DNA from: Fidelibacterota bacterium
GTDB lineage: Bacteria > Fidelibacterota > UBA8477 > JABMPR01
Length of the DNA: 64,000 nucleotides
Reading direction: 5' to 3'
Assembly (NCBI GenBank): GCA_021734325.1
Contig: JAIPJF010000013.1
Coordinates: 1-64,000, forward strand
Shown here: piece by piece, positions 19,095 through 27,319 of the stretch
Layout of the letters: each line of letters starts with the position of its first letter
How positions within the stretch are numbered: position 1 is the first letter of the stretch
The notes under the pieces: generated by a model
Seen by the model: only the letters and a program-made list of their open reading frames with translations
Database searches by the model: none
What the model was told of the DNA's origin: nothing
Made by a program: the position numbers and the translations under genes

Positions 19095-19577
19095 ATGTAT
19101 ATAATCAGATCAATAGCTGGTCTGCTTCTGATCTCATTCATGGCTGGAAGCCCGGTATATGGAGATGATCAAGCATCCCAGGGATTTGAAGATCAGACAA
19201 AAACAATCAGAATCAAAAAGATTGCCAGCGAATGGAAGGGTGCTATTCTCACTCTGCATACTCGAGACGAAGAGGAGATTCACGGACGCCTTGTTGAGGT
19301 TATGGGTGGTCAATATCACATGGAAATTGGCGATAACGTTGTACAGATCCCTCTCGAAGATGTGATTATGGTTAGTTTTGATCCAGGAATGCCGGAGGCA
19401 TTTTTAAGTCTGGCTTCGACGTTCATGGGATCGGCTTTTCTAAGTGGTGCCATGATGCTTGTACAAGACGATGCCAGCACTGCTCAGTTGGGCATCTCGG
19501 CCCTCCTTGGTCTTATTGGAGGCGGTTTGTGGGGTTATTCTACCTTCTATGAAAGTGAAGTCATTTATCTTGAATAA
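19095..19577 (+). CDS. Small exported protein: Sm-like beta module plus two membrane helices
   Basis: A 160-residue protein with a signal peptide (MYIIRSIAGLLLISFMAGSPVYG), a beta module around residues 45-95 (ILTLHTRDEEEIHGRLVEV, then VVQIPLEDVIMVSFDPG), and two hydrophobic helices (about 100-150). The ribosome-binding site GGGGGGAGG lies just upstream. The layout matches the C-terminus of the next gene, suggesting duplication. The protein probably sits in the inner membrane with the beta module outside. It is 24 bp after the preceding gene and overlaps the next by 29 bp, so it is part of one transcription unit. No named family is assigned. Confidence 0.72.
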   Translation: MYIIRSIAGLLLISFMAGSPVYGDDQASQGFEDQTKTIRIKKIASEWKGAILTLHTRDEEEIHGRLVEVMGGQYHMEIGDNVVQIPLEDVIMVSFDPGMPEAFLSLASTFMGSAFLSGAMMLVQDDASTAQLGISALLGLIGGGLWGYSTFYESEVIYLE

Positions 19578-21240
19578 ATATTTTACTCATATTGGAGCAG
19601 GCATTTTTCTCGGTCTTGTCTTGACCAGCTGTTACAATAATACCCACATCCGGACCCAGCGCATCCTGGAACCTGGAGAAAAAGTATTTTCAGTAAATTC
19701 GGGGATCGCCGCTGCTTTTGCAGATAATGAGGCTGGATATCAGATTGAAGAAGGGGGTATTGGTGCCTTCCGATTTGGTGTCTCTTATCTTGGCGTGCAT
19801 GGAGAATATGAGCAGGGTTTGAATGTTGGTTATAGCCTCGTTGATTATGGTGATAAATCAGATATCATAGTGGGGTATGACATCCGTAAGGTGGAAAGCG
19901 ATGCAGGAAAACGACTCTATCGCAAGGGTTTTTATATTGAGGCGAACATGATCAACGGAGGCGATTCATATGAATCGCTGAGCGGAACAATCTTTCAGAT
20001 CAGACCCTATCTGATGACTTGTACTTCTGAACAAAAAAACTGGTACGGAGGTATTCACGGGCTGTTTAGTCTCGGCAATATGAATGCTAATATTAATGAC
20101 TATTATTATTCTGGAGTGTCTGGGATGCAGGATATTGATTATCAATATTCTGTTATTTCAGTTGGAGCAGGAGTGAGTTTTGGAAATGAAGCAAGACTTG
20201 GCAATATCCTGTTTCAGACACAGATAGATATGTCCATGTTAAGTCAGAACCATAACCTTCTCAGTGACGCACCCGATTATCTGGAATACGGCTATGAGGA
20301 TTGGGAACCATTTAAGCGTACTGGTCCGGTCATTGGATTGAGCACCGCAATTCGAATCGCACCGCCCCGTAAGGCGCCCACGCGATATTATCCTAGCATT
20401 ACAAATACTTTACCTGCAATTGGCACTATCAAAGAACAAGATTCAGCCCCTAAGCTTATTTATGACCCGTTCACTGGCCAGGAAGTGAGCACCCAGAATA
20501 AGCCGCCCGACTTGTTCTTTAATCCTGAGACAGGTGAAGAGAAAAAGTCAGCCACGGAATTGATGTTTGACCCGGTCACAGGTGAACCGGTTGAATCTCA
20601 ACTGCTACTCCAATTTGATCCAGTCAGTGGAGAAGCGATAGCTCCTGATCAAGGGATGAAATTCGATCCTGAAACAGGATATGTGCTGGAAAACCAGCCT
20701 GCTCAGTATGAAGCGCCCTACTCACTGTTGACCCTGGGGGAACAGTCACTTTTACTCTCAAATGGACTGAAAATAAAATCATTGAATGCAAAACCGGTCC
20801 AGATGAAGGTGCTGGATATTACCAATGAGGGTCTATTCGTTGTTCATGAGACGAATTTTAGGCCTGAGCAGGAAGTGATCCCCTTTGATAAAATCCTGCA
20901 AATAAGTTTTGAGGGTGGTCGCAAAGGGATGAGTGAAAGTTTTGGTTCGGCATTAAGCGGGTGTGGATCCTGCGTGGGAATTGCCCTTGGTGTAAGCTTG
21001 CTGACCAGTGATTTTGAGGCCATGTATCTTGCATTATATGCCCCTGTTGTTGGTCTGGGAACATGGATTTATAGTTCAACAGAAAAGGATGCTTATCATT
21101 TGATCATGACCACAAACAGTACAACCCATCCAGACGGTGAATATCGAGAAATAATTCTCCTCGAGGTGATCAGAACTTACTTACAAACCAGGTCATTTCC
21201 GCAAACCAAACTCAATGCCACTGGGGGAGGACGCTCCTGA
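19549..21240 (+). CDS. Lipoprotein with five DPxTG-type repeats and a C-terminal beta/membrane module
   Basis: The start is placed at ATG 19549, giving the signal MKVKSFILNKYFTHIGAGIF ending in lipobox LTSC. Residues about 30-290 are beta-rich and barrel-like. Then come five spaced copies of a (F/Y)(D/N)P-(T/S)G motif: YDPFTGQEV, FNPETGEEK, FDPVTGEPV, FDPVSGEAI and FDPETGYVL. After them is a beta module (MKVLDITNEGLFVVHE and VIPFDKILQISFEGG) and two hydrophobic helices, the same architecture as the protein at 19095. Start choice is not certain, since an in-frame TTG exists at 19570. About 563 residues. Function unknown; likely an envelope structural component. Confidence 0.7.
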   Translation: MKVKSFILNKYFTHIGAGIFLGLVLTSCYNNTHIRTQRILEPGEKVFSVNSGIAAAFADNEAGYQIEEGGIGAFRFGVSYLGVHGEYEQGLNVGYSLVDYGDKSDIIVGYDIRKVESDAGKRLYRKGFYIEANMINGGDSYESLSGTIFQIRPYLMTCTSEQKNWYGGIHGLFSLGNMNANINDYYYSGVSGMQDIDYQYSVISVGAGVSFGNEARLGNILFQTQIDMSMLSQNHNLLSDAPDYLEYGYEDWEPFKRTGPVIGLSTAIRIAPPRKAPTRYYPSITNTLPAIGTIKEQDSAPKLIYDPFTGQEVSTQNKPPDLFFNPETGEEKKSATELMFDPVTGEPVESQLLLQFDPVSGEAIAPDQGMKFDPETGYVLENQPAQYEAPYSLLTLGEQSLLLSNGLKIKSLNAKPVQMKVLDITNEGLFVVHETNFRPEQEVIPFDKILQISFEGGRKGMSESFGSALSGCGSCVGIALGVSLLTSDFEAMYLALYAPVVGLGTWIYSSTEKDAYHLIMTTNSTTHPDGEYREIILLEVIRTYLQTRSFPQTKLNATGGGRS

Positions 21241-21266
21241 TATCAAAGATTCACCAGAATGCCATT

Positions 21267-21878
21267 ATGCTCATTCTACTGGTCTTTGCAAGCATCCTAT
21301 CGGCCCGAGAGGCAACTCCCCTGGATACACTGTATTCAATGGACTCACTAAGTTTTGGGATGAAAACAGTTCTTAAACCGATTCAATGGTGGCAGCATAT
21401 CAGTTACAACAGCTCTGCCCTGAACTGTCAGTTTGAACATTCGTGCTCAAATTTCATGGTGGATGCCATTTTGCAGAAGGGTATCGTGGCAGGTGCGATA
21501 GCAGGAACAGACAGGATCGTGCGCTGCAACCCGGCAGCGCGTCACTATCATCTCCATACCCCAGGTTCGAAAATTCAATATGATGGTCGTTTGGTCGAAC
21601 CTTTGAATTGGACTGGAGAAGTGAAGCCGGGGAAAAATGTCCCACTTGCGACCTCCCTTTCAATCATCCCTGGCCTGGGCAGGGCCTACGCAGGTCACCC
21701 CGTGGACGGATTCTTTAGTTTCTTGATCGTGGCCAGTTTTGCCAATAACACCTATCGGCATGCTCAAATGGGGAATTCAGTGCGCGCTGGGATAAATGGC
21801 GCCATCATGACCCTGTTTTGGGCAGCAGATTTTTATGGTGCCTACCGAACGGCGAAATTGACCCCACCAGAGGATTGA
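21267..21878 (+). CDS. YidD-like protein fused to a C-terminal membrane domain
   Basis: Residues about 38-95 carry the YidD (membrane protein insertion efficiency factor) signature: WWQHISYNSS, the Cys pair in CQFEHSCSNF, KGIVAGAIAGTDRIVRCNP. YidD assists YidC-mediated insertion of inner-membrane proteins. Normal YidD is about 70-90 residues; this one is 203, with a C-terminal part containing PGLGRAYAGHPVDGFFSFL and two membrane helices. ATG 21267 lacks a visible ribosome-binding site. A CTG at 21237, right after GGGGGAGG, would add a basic n-region (LISKIHQNAI) and is a plausible true start. It ends the envelope cluster that starts at 16721. Confidence 0.78.
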   Translation: MLILLVFASILSAREATPLDTLYSMDSLSFGMKTVLKPIQWWQHISYNSSALNCQFEHSCSNFMVDAILQKGIVAGAIAGTDRIVRCNPAARHYHLHTPGSKIQYDGRLVEPLNWTGEVKPGKNVPLATSLSIIPGLGRAYAGHPVDGFFSFLIVASFANNTYRHAQMGNSVRAGINGAIMTLFWAADFYGAYRTAKLTPPED

Positions 21879-22003
21879 TCCTCCAAGCTCCGACCGATTT
21901 GCAGTATTGAAATAGCCCTCCATTTACAATAGATTAATCGTCTTGAACGCACAATGATTTCACGTCCTTGAAACAGAGGGACAGATTCTCAATAAGGGGT
22001 AAT

Positions 22004-23260
22004 ATGAAAAGCATTCACTGGTCAAAATTATTGATATCTATCATTCTCATGCTGTTTGGCTCCTGCTCAAGCGATCCGCACATCAGGAAAATCCCCAAGA
22101 ATCAATATGTTGTGATGCTCTCACTCGATGGATGTCGCTGGGATTACCCTCAAATGGCAGACATGCCAAATTTGGAATCCATTGCCCGGGCTGGAGTGAA
22201 GATGGGATCTCTTCAACCAACTTTTCCAAGTAAAACATTTCCCAATCATTATAGTATAGCAACAGGGCTCTATCCTGATCATCACGGTATCATTCAAAAT
22301 ACGTTCTATGACCCCGAAATGGATAAGTATTATAACATCAGTAACCGCGAAGCTGTTGAGAATGGTGATTTCTACGGCGGTGAGCCAATCTGGGTCACGG
22401 TAGAGAATCAAGGCCTGAAAACGGCATCCTTTTTCTGGGTTGGAGGTGAGGCTCCAGTAAAGGGAGTCTATCCATCCATCTGGAAAAAATATGGTCATGA
22501 TTTTCCCTATGAAGCCAGGGTTGATAGTGTGATTTCCTGGCTGGAATTACCTGAGAAGCTGCGGCCACGGCTAATTACCTGGTACTATCCTGAACCAGAT
22601 GGTGTCGGTCACGAATTCAGCCCGGAGAGCCCGGAAGTAATAGAAAAACTCGAATATCTGGATCGTCTGATTGGTGACTTTCTCGAGAAACTTTCCAAAC
22701 TTCCCATTGCTGATCAAGTGAATGTGATCGTCACCTCGGACCATGGGATGACAAGGATAAGTGGAAATAAAGTTATTTATCTGGATGACTATATCCAAAC
22801 AACCTGGTTGGATACAGCCCTTGGATCAAATCCTGTCTGGCTAATCGATGCTAAAGAGGAATATCGGGATTCCATCATGAACCATCTGGAAAATGTGGCT
22901 CATTTGCAGATATGGGAAAAGGACAGTATCCCTGACACTTTACATTACGGATCGAATCCCCGAATCCCAGATTTTGTCGTGACGGCGGCTCTTGGGTGGG
23001 GCGTCGAATGGCGCTCCCAAGAGGTTCCAGCTGAATATATCGGGGGTACTCATGGCTACGACCCGCGTCACAAGGATATGCATGGGATCTTTTATGCTGC
23101 CGGACCGGCTTTTAAGAATGGCTATGTCAATCCAAGTGTGGAGAATATCAATATCTACCCACTTATCGCGAAAATCTTGGATCTGGAATCGGCAGAAACG
23201 GATGGAAAACTTGAGACTGTCAGTCGAATGCTCAAGCCAAAAATGTTGATTGAAGACTAA
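22004..23260 (+). CDS. Ectonucleotide pyrophosphatase/phosphodiesterase-like lipoprotein
   Basis: A member of the alkaline-phosphatase superfamily, NPP type, which hydrolyses phosphodiester or pyrophosphate bonds outside the cytoplasm. ATG 22004 follows AAGGGGT; the earlier ATG at 21968 has no site. Lipobox LFGSC anchors it. Two-metal residues are visible: the Asp of MLSLDGCRWDY, the Thr nucleophile in FPSKTFPNHYSIATGLYPDHHG, the Asp/His pair in YPEPDGVGHEF, TSDHGM, and GTHGYDP. About 419 residues, normal for the family. A tiny membrane-protein ORF starts 3 bp later. The substrate could be nucleotides, nucleotide sugars or lysolipid head groups. Confidence 0.9.
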   Translation: MKSIHWSKLLISIILMLFGSCSSDPHIRKIPKNQYVVMLSLDGCRWDYPQMADMPNLESIARAGVKMGSLQPTFPSKTFPNHYSIATGLYPDHHGIIQNTFYDPEMDKYYNISNREAVENGDFYGGEPIWVTVENQGLKTASFFWVGGEAPVKGVYPSIWKKYGHDFPYEARVDSVISWLELPEKLRPRLITWYYPEPDGVGHEFSPESPEVIEKLEYLDRLIGDFLEKLSKLPIADQVNVIVTSDHGMTRISGNKVIYLDDYIQTTWLDTALGSNPVWLIDAKEEYRDSIMNHLENVAHLQIWEKDSIPDTLHYGSNPRIPDFVVTAALGWGVEWRSQEVPAEYIGGTHGYDPRHKDMHGIFYAAGPAFKNGYVNPSVENINIYPLIAKILDLESAETDGKLETVSRMLKPKMLIED

Positions 23261-23263
23261 AAT

Positions 23264-23362
23264 ATGATGGACATGGTTTTCCCAGGTGGCCTGTATCTAT
23301 TTGCCGGGATTGTTGTACTGCTCATAACTTTTTACCGATGGATCCATAAGGGTGATGAATGA
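23264..23362 (+). CDS. 32-residue single-helix membrane protein
   Basis: A short ORF, MMDMVFPGGLYLFAGIVVLL and onward, is one hydrophobic helix followed by a basic tail (YRWIHKGDE). It starts 3 bp after the phosphodiesterase stop (ATG at 23264 or 23267), and its TGA overlaps the ATG of the following lipoprotein gene (ATGA at 23359-23362). The tight packing on both sides and the helix with positive-inside tail argue that it is translated. It may be a membrane microprotein, or serve translational coupling of the next gene. Confidence 0.6.
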   Translation: MMDMVFPGGLYLFAGIVVLLITFYRWIHKGDE

Positions 23363-25569
23363 GATCAATCCCCAGTAGATTGATTTTTCATTACGTTTTA
23401 ATGACCCTCTTCATTCTGGGTTATTCGTCTTGCTCTCTGCCAAATCTGGGTGTCCGGGAATATCTTCGTCCTGTGAGAAAGTACCTGAATAAGGAACGAA
23501 ACTACTGGACTGACAGGATAGAGTTTAAAGGTGAATCTGGGACGGAAATAATTTACTACAAGAACGGTCGACCGGCCCTGGAACGGTATTTCAATGAAGA
23601 TGGTCTTCTTAAAACGGTAAGTTATATGGGTCGGGATGGTGCGGTTGTCCGGTTCGACTCACTGGTGTATAGTGGTGATCAGCTTGTTTCAGGCTACTAT
23701 TTTTCTGAGCCGGAACATCGACAGATTTTAAAATTCCTGAGCTACAAGAAACAGGGTCAATTGAGTCAGAGATCCTGGTTCGATTCGGATGGGTCCCTGT
23801 TAAGCAGGGAGTTTTTTTTATTTGATCGCAATGGTGATCGACGGATGCGGATGATCTTCAGTGGTGAAGACTCCCTGCTTTTTTCAGAAACCTTCAAGCC
23901 AGGCAGCGATGAGCTTGAAATTCAGAGCATCTATTCAGTGCGTGGTAACCTTGCCAGACAGATCCAGCACGCGAGACAACAGCCCACTTATCAATATGAT
24001 TTTGATGAGGATGGAACATTAATCAGATTATCTCAAATAAATGATGATGGTTCCACCTCCTGGTCATCTGACATGTACTATGACAGTAAAGGCGGGCTTG
24101 AGCAATGCGCCTTTAGTACAAATGGGCATTATTTATTCTCCTATACAGGAGATCTGGAGGTCAGCAGGAAAAGTCTGAGGTCATGGCAGAATCCCTACCA
24201 ACCCAATATCAGCACTCAAAGCATTCGAATTGACCACAAAAACCTATTCATTGTTGAAACTATCAATCGGGACGGTTTGAATATTAAAGAATTTCGGCTC
24301 CCTGAGAGTAAAGCACTTTTTAAGCGTAGTACCTACAATGAAGCGGGGCAGCATTTAACTGACACCCTGTTTACAAATAATGCCGGACCTCAACCCATAA
24401 GTGTGATCCTGTATGATACATTGGGCCTGGTCAAGAGAGAATATAATTACAATCTTGCCGGTATTCCTGAATGGCGTCATACCTGGTACAGGGATGACAG
24501 GCAGAGGGTTATCCGTGAAGAACTGACTGAGCTCCCGAATACTTTTTCTCAAGCCGTAACCCGCTTCTATGATTGCTTTGGTCAACCTGCCCTATCTGAA
24601 CGTTTTAGCAGTCCCGACTCTTTTGATGGTAGCTGGGTTTTTTATCATGGCGGAGGGATCAACAAGACCTTGTTCTATGATAATGAATCTGTGTTAAGGG
24701 AGTCCTGGCTTATCCGTCCTGCCGGGGACACCGTTCGGCATTCAATGTTCACCACTGTTGACTATATCAAGATTGAATCAAAACTGGGTCCGAAAGACAG
24801 TCTTCGATCCTATCGTCGCTATACGGATGATGGTCTCCTGAATTGGGAGTTATTGTTTGATCGAGAGGGACGACTGATTCAGGAAACACACAGGAAAAAG
24901 GATGGGTCGATATATCGTGAGGTTGTTTACGAACCAGCATCCAGAATTTTCACCAGCAGTACATACGCACCAATAAATTCAGGCGAGGTCGTTGCGGGGT
25001 CTGTCATAAGGGGAGAGTTGGCCTCACAAATCGTCAACCGTCTCAATCCACGGGGGGAGGTCGTTCAGATCGTCTCCAAAAATTCCAGCGGACAGACGGA
25101 ATGGGAAAAACGCTACGCGTATCGCGCTGGACTTCTGGTCAAATCAGCCCAATTAGGTGCTGATGGTAAGCCGATCTTTATCTCCACATATACTCACAAT
25201 GACCTGGGTCAGCTGCTAACAGAAAGGGCTGTTGATAAATATGATAGTCTGGTTCATACTGTTGACTACCGATATGAGGGGAATCAATTGATATTGAAAA
25301 CCTTTTCATCGAAGTTCACCGGGATAACCAGTTCAAATAGATTTTACTACGATGAATCCGGCCGGCTCCAGAGAAATGAGATCATCGAAGCCCAACGATT
25401 TATTGAAGCAGTTGAATATTCATATTACCCAGAATTTTATTTACGGATTGCGATCCACTATGATCCATCTGGAGCGATTTTAAGAAAAGAGATAGAGAAT
25501 TATTTTAATGGAAGTGTTTTTGATCTTGGTAAATCTGACCCTGAAAGGTCGGATCCTCCACAACCGTGA
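23359..25569 (+). CDS. Large lipoprotein with RHS/YwqK-like short beta repeats
   Basis: A 736-residue protein with lipoprotein signal (FILGYSSC, Cys about 25). Nearly the whole length is built from 20-25 residue repeats resembling the MORN/YwqK and RHS (YD) patterns, for example YYKNGRPALERYFNEDGLL, DRNGDRRMRMIF, YDTLGLVKREYNYNLAGIP, DREGRLIQETHRKKDGSI and YDESGRLQRNE. Such repeats form long beta solenoids or shells. It should be exposed at the outer membrane or in the periplasm. No toxin-like C-terminal domain is present, so an RHS polymorphic toxin is unlikely. It is translationally coupled to the upstream microprotein. Role unknown. Confidence 0.72.
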   Translation: MRSIPSRLIFHYVLMTLFILGYSSCSLPNLGVREYLRPVRKYLNKERNYWTDRIEFKGESGTEIIYYKNGRPALERYFNEDGLLKTVSYMGRDGAVVRFDSLVYSGDQLVSGYYFSEPEHRQILKFLSYKKQGQLSQRSWFDSDGSLLSREFFLFDRNGDRRMRMIFSGEDSLLFSETFKPGSDELEIQSIYSVRGNLARQIQHARQQPTYQYDFDEDGTLIRLSQINDDGSTSWSSDMYYDSKGGLEQCAFSTNGHYLFSYTGDLEVSRKSLRSWQNPYQPNISTQSIRIDHKNLFIVETINRDGLNIKEFRLPESKALFKRSTYNEAGQHLTDTLFTNNAGPQPISVILYDTLGLVKREYNYNLAGIPEWRHTWYRDDRQRVIREELTELPNTFSQAVTRFYDCFGQPALSERFSSPDSFDGSWVFYHGGGINKTLFYDNESVLRESWLIRPAGDTVRHSMFTTVDYIKIESKLGPKDSLRSYRRYTDDGLLNWELLFDREGRLIQETHRKKDGSIYREVVYEPASRIFTSSTYAPINSGEVVAGSVIRGELASQIVNRLNPRGEVVQIVSKNSSGQTEWEKRYAYRAGLLVKSAQLGADGKPIFISTYTHNDLGQLLTERAVDKYDSLVHTVDYRYEGNQLILKTFSSKFTGITSSNRFYYDESGRLQRNEIIEAQRFIEAVEYSYYPEFYLRIAIHYDPSGAILRKEIENYFNGSVFDLGKSDPERSDPPQP

Positions 25570-25644
25570 TCCATTAACGCTAAATTATATCCCCATCTGA
25601 AATACAAGCTGGCGCCAGGGGGTGCAAAATGTTATGATACACCC

Positions 25645-26433
25645 ATGAAAAATCTTCACACTCTGGCTGTTGACGCTGCGCTCAAGGCAGGAGAAATCGT
25701 TCTCAAATACTACAAAAACTCATATGAAATTCAGGATAAAAGCTATCGCAATCCGGTGACCACGGCAGATCATGAGGCAGATGCCTTTCTACGGAATTTC
25801 CTCATGGAGGCGACCCCTGCTTTTGGTTGGCTATCTGAAGAAACAGTTGATTCTAAAGAACGCCTTGACAAGGAATTTGTCTGGATCGTTGACCCTCTGG
25901 ATGGGACCAAAGAATTCATTGAGGGCGTACCCCACTTTGTTATTTCCATTGGTCTGGTACAAAATGGTAAACCTGTATTGGGTGTACTCTACAATCCAGT
26001 TCGCGATGAATTGATCCGGACAGATGAGTCAGGAATTGTCTGGAACAATGTTGACAGGACCACATTATGTCAGTCAGCCACGCTCCAGGAGGTGGGCTGT
26101 TTGAACTCCCGTTCTGAGACCCGTAAAGGTTTGTGGGAGTCCTGGAAAAATGAATTCAAGGAATTAATCCCAATTGGAAGTGTTGCCTATAAACTGGGTC
26201 TGGTGGCTTCAGGCAAGGAAGATTTCTTTGTCACATTGCGACCCAAAAATGAGTGGGACGTTTGTGCAGGGCATGCCCTTCTTTTGGCAAATGGTGGTAC
26301 TCTGAAGACAAACACAGGGGAAGAGATCATATACAATCAGGAAAAGACAATCATAGAACCGGGAATAGCTGGGGGAAATATCTCTCTGGTCGATGCATTT
26401 ATAAAGCGATTTAAGGAACGGGAAGGAAGATAG
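25645..26433 (+). CDS. cysQ: 3'(2'),5'-bisphosphate nucleotidase (CysQ-type inositol monophosphatase family)
   Basis: Hydrolyses 3'-phosphoadenosine 5'-phosphate to AMP, removing an inhibitor made during sulfate assimilation. The 262 residues hold the lithium-sensitive phosphatase metal motifs: the Asp of TTADHEAD near 40, SEET near 70, WIVDPLDGTKEF at about 90-101, and WDVCAGHALL near 205. The KEF after PLDGT and overall length favour CysQ over inositol monophosphatase, although members of this fold overlap in substrates. That matters here because an inositol-phosphate pathway is encoded 14 kb away. No ribosome-binding site is obvious before ATG 25645. The next gene starts 1 bp after its stop. 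Confidence 0.88.
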   Translation: MKNLHTLAVDAALKAGEIVLKYYKNSYEIQDKSYRNPVTTADHEADAFLRNFLMEATPAFGWLSEETVDSKERLDKEFVWIVDPLDGTKEFIEGVPHFVISIGLVQNGKPVLGVLYNPVRDELIRTDESGIVWNNVDRTTLCQSATLQEVGCLNSRSETRKGLWESWKNEFKELIPIGSVAYKLGLVASGKEDFFVTLRPKNEWDVCAGHALLLANGGTLKTNTGEEIIYNQEKTIIEPGIAGGNISLVDAFIKRFKEREGR

Positions 26434-26434
26434 C

Positions 26435-27136
26435 ATGAGTATGGAGTCAAAACGATTTGAGGCTTATGATGTACTTGGAGATGGAATCAGTTTTGTTCGC
26501 CTAATCAATACCATGGGATCAGATGTTGAAATCGTGAATGGTGCCCGGGTCTCATTCGGTAAACGGAGAGAGGAACTGGATGAAAAAGACAAGGTTCTGA
26601 TCCAATACCTGGCCGATGAGCGCCACACCTCGCCCTTTGAACATGTTGCCTTTACCTTCCATGTTAAATGCCCTCTGTTCGTAACCCGTCAATGGCATCG
26701 TCATCGCACCTGGTCATATAATGAGATCAGTCGCCGTTACACATCATTGAATCTTGAATTCTATGTCCCCAAAGCCTATCGCCAACAGGCAGAGACCAAT
26801 CGTCAGGCCAGTACAGATGAACTTTTGGTTGAAACCAAGGATGGTAAAAACATTCATAACTTAGTGGAAAAACACACTCGGGAAGCTTACAATTTTTATG
26901 AATCACTGATCGAGCAAGGTGTTGCCCGAGAACAGGCGAGGATGGTCCTCCCGCAAAATATGTATACAGAAATGTATGCGACGGTAAATCTACATAATTT
27001 AATACACTTTGTAGAACTACGAATTCACTCTGGGGCACAGTGGGAAATTCAACAATATGCCCTCAAACTGCTGGATCTGGCTGAAGAGGCTGCACCCTAC
27101 GCAATCAAAGCCATCCGAAAAGCCCGCAACTGGTAG
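26435..27136 (+). CDS. thyX: Flavin-dependent thymidylate synthase
   Basis: Makes dTMP from dUMP using methylenetetrahydrofolate and reduced FAD. The diagnostic RHRx7S motif is R89-H90-R91 to S99 (RHRTWSYNEIS), preceded by HTSPFEH and followed by a C-terminal block around REQARMVLPQNMYTEMYATVN. The 233 residues match the family. The ATG at 26435 lies directly behind cysQ. It regenerates tetrahydrofolate directly, consistent with an organism that may lack dihydrofolate reductase, but that cannot be judged from this window. Confidence 0.96.
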   Translation: MSMESKRFEAYDVLGDGISFVRLINTMGSDVEIVNGARVSFGKRREELDEKDKVLIQYLADERHTSPFEHVAFTFHVKCPLFVTRQWHRHRTWSYNEISRRYTSLNLEFYVPKAYRQQAETNRQASTDELLVETKDGKNIHNLVEKHTREAYNFYESLIEQGVAREQARMVLPQNMYTEMYATVNLHNLIHFVELRIHSGAQWEIQQYALKLLDLAEEAAPYAIKAIRKARNW

Positions 27137-27145
27137 GAGATAATA

Positions 27146-27286
27146 ATGGGAACGATTGGATTTGTCTTTGGACTAGCTGGACTTGCCTTTGCACTTATTG
27201 CTAATTCCCGACTAAATAAACTTGAAGAAAAACTAAAAGAATTAGGTGTGCTGGATAAGGATTTCGTGTCCAGAGAAAAAGTATAA
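27146..27286 (+). CDS. 46-residue single-pass membrane protein
   Basis: A short ORF 9 bp after thyX, with a site (TAGGAGATAATA) right before ATG 27146. The N-terminus is one transmembrane helix (MGTIGFVFGLAGLAFALIAN) and the rest is a charged helix (RLNKLEEKLKELGVLDKDF), a layout typical of small membrane-anchored coiled-coil peptides. Codon structure and site argue for a real gene. No function is known to me. Confidence 0.7.
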   Translation: MGTIGFVFGLAGLAFALIANSRLNKLEEKLKELGVLDKDFVSREKV

Positions 27287-27319
27287 TAGAACAATTACGC
27301 AGGATGAATATTGGAGAGA

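Noticed and set aside
23359-25569. RHS polymorphic toxin
   Set aside because: The repeats are RHS-like, but there is no RHS core hallmark, no variable toxin tip, and no adjacent immunity gene.
25645-26433. Inositol monophosphatase instead of CysQ
   Set aside because: The KEF after WIVDPLDGT favours the bisphosphate nucleotidase group. Dual activity remains possible and is mentioned in the entry.
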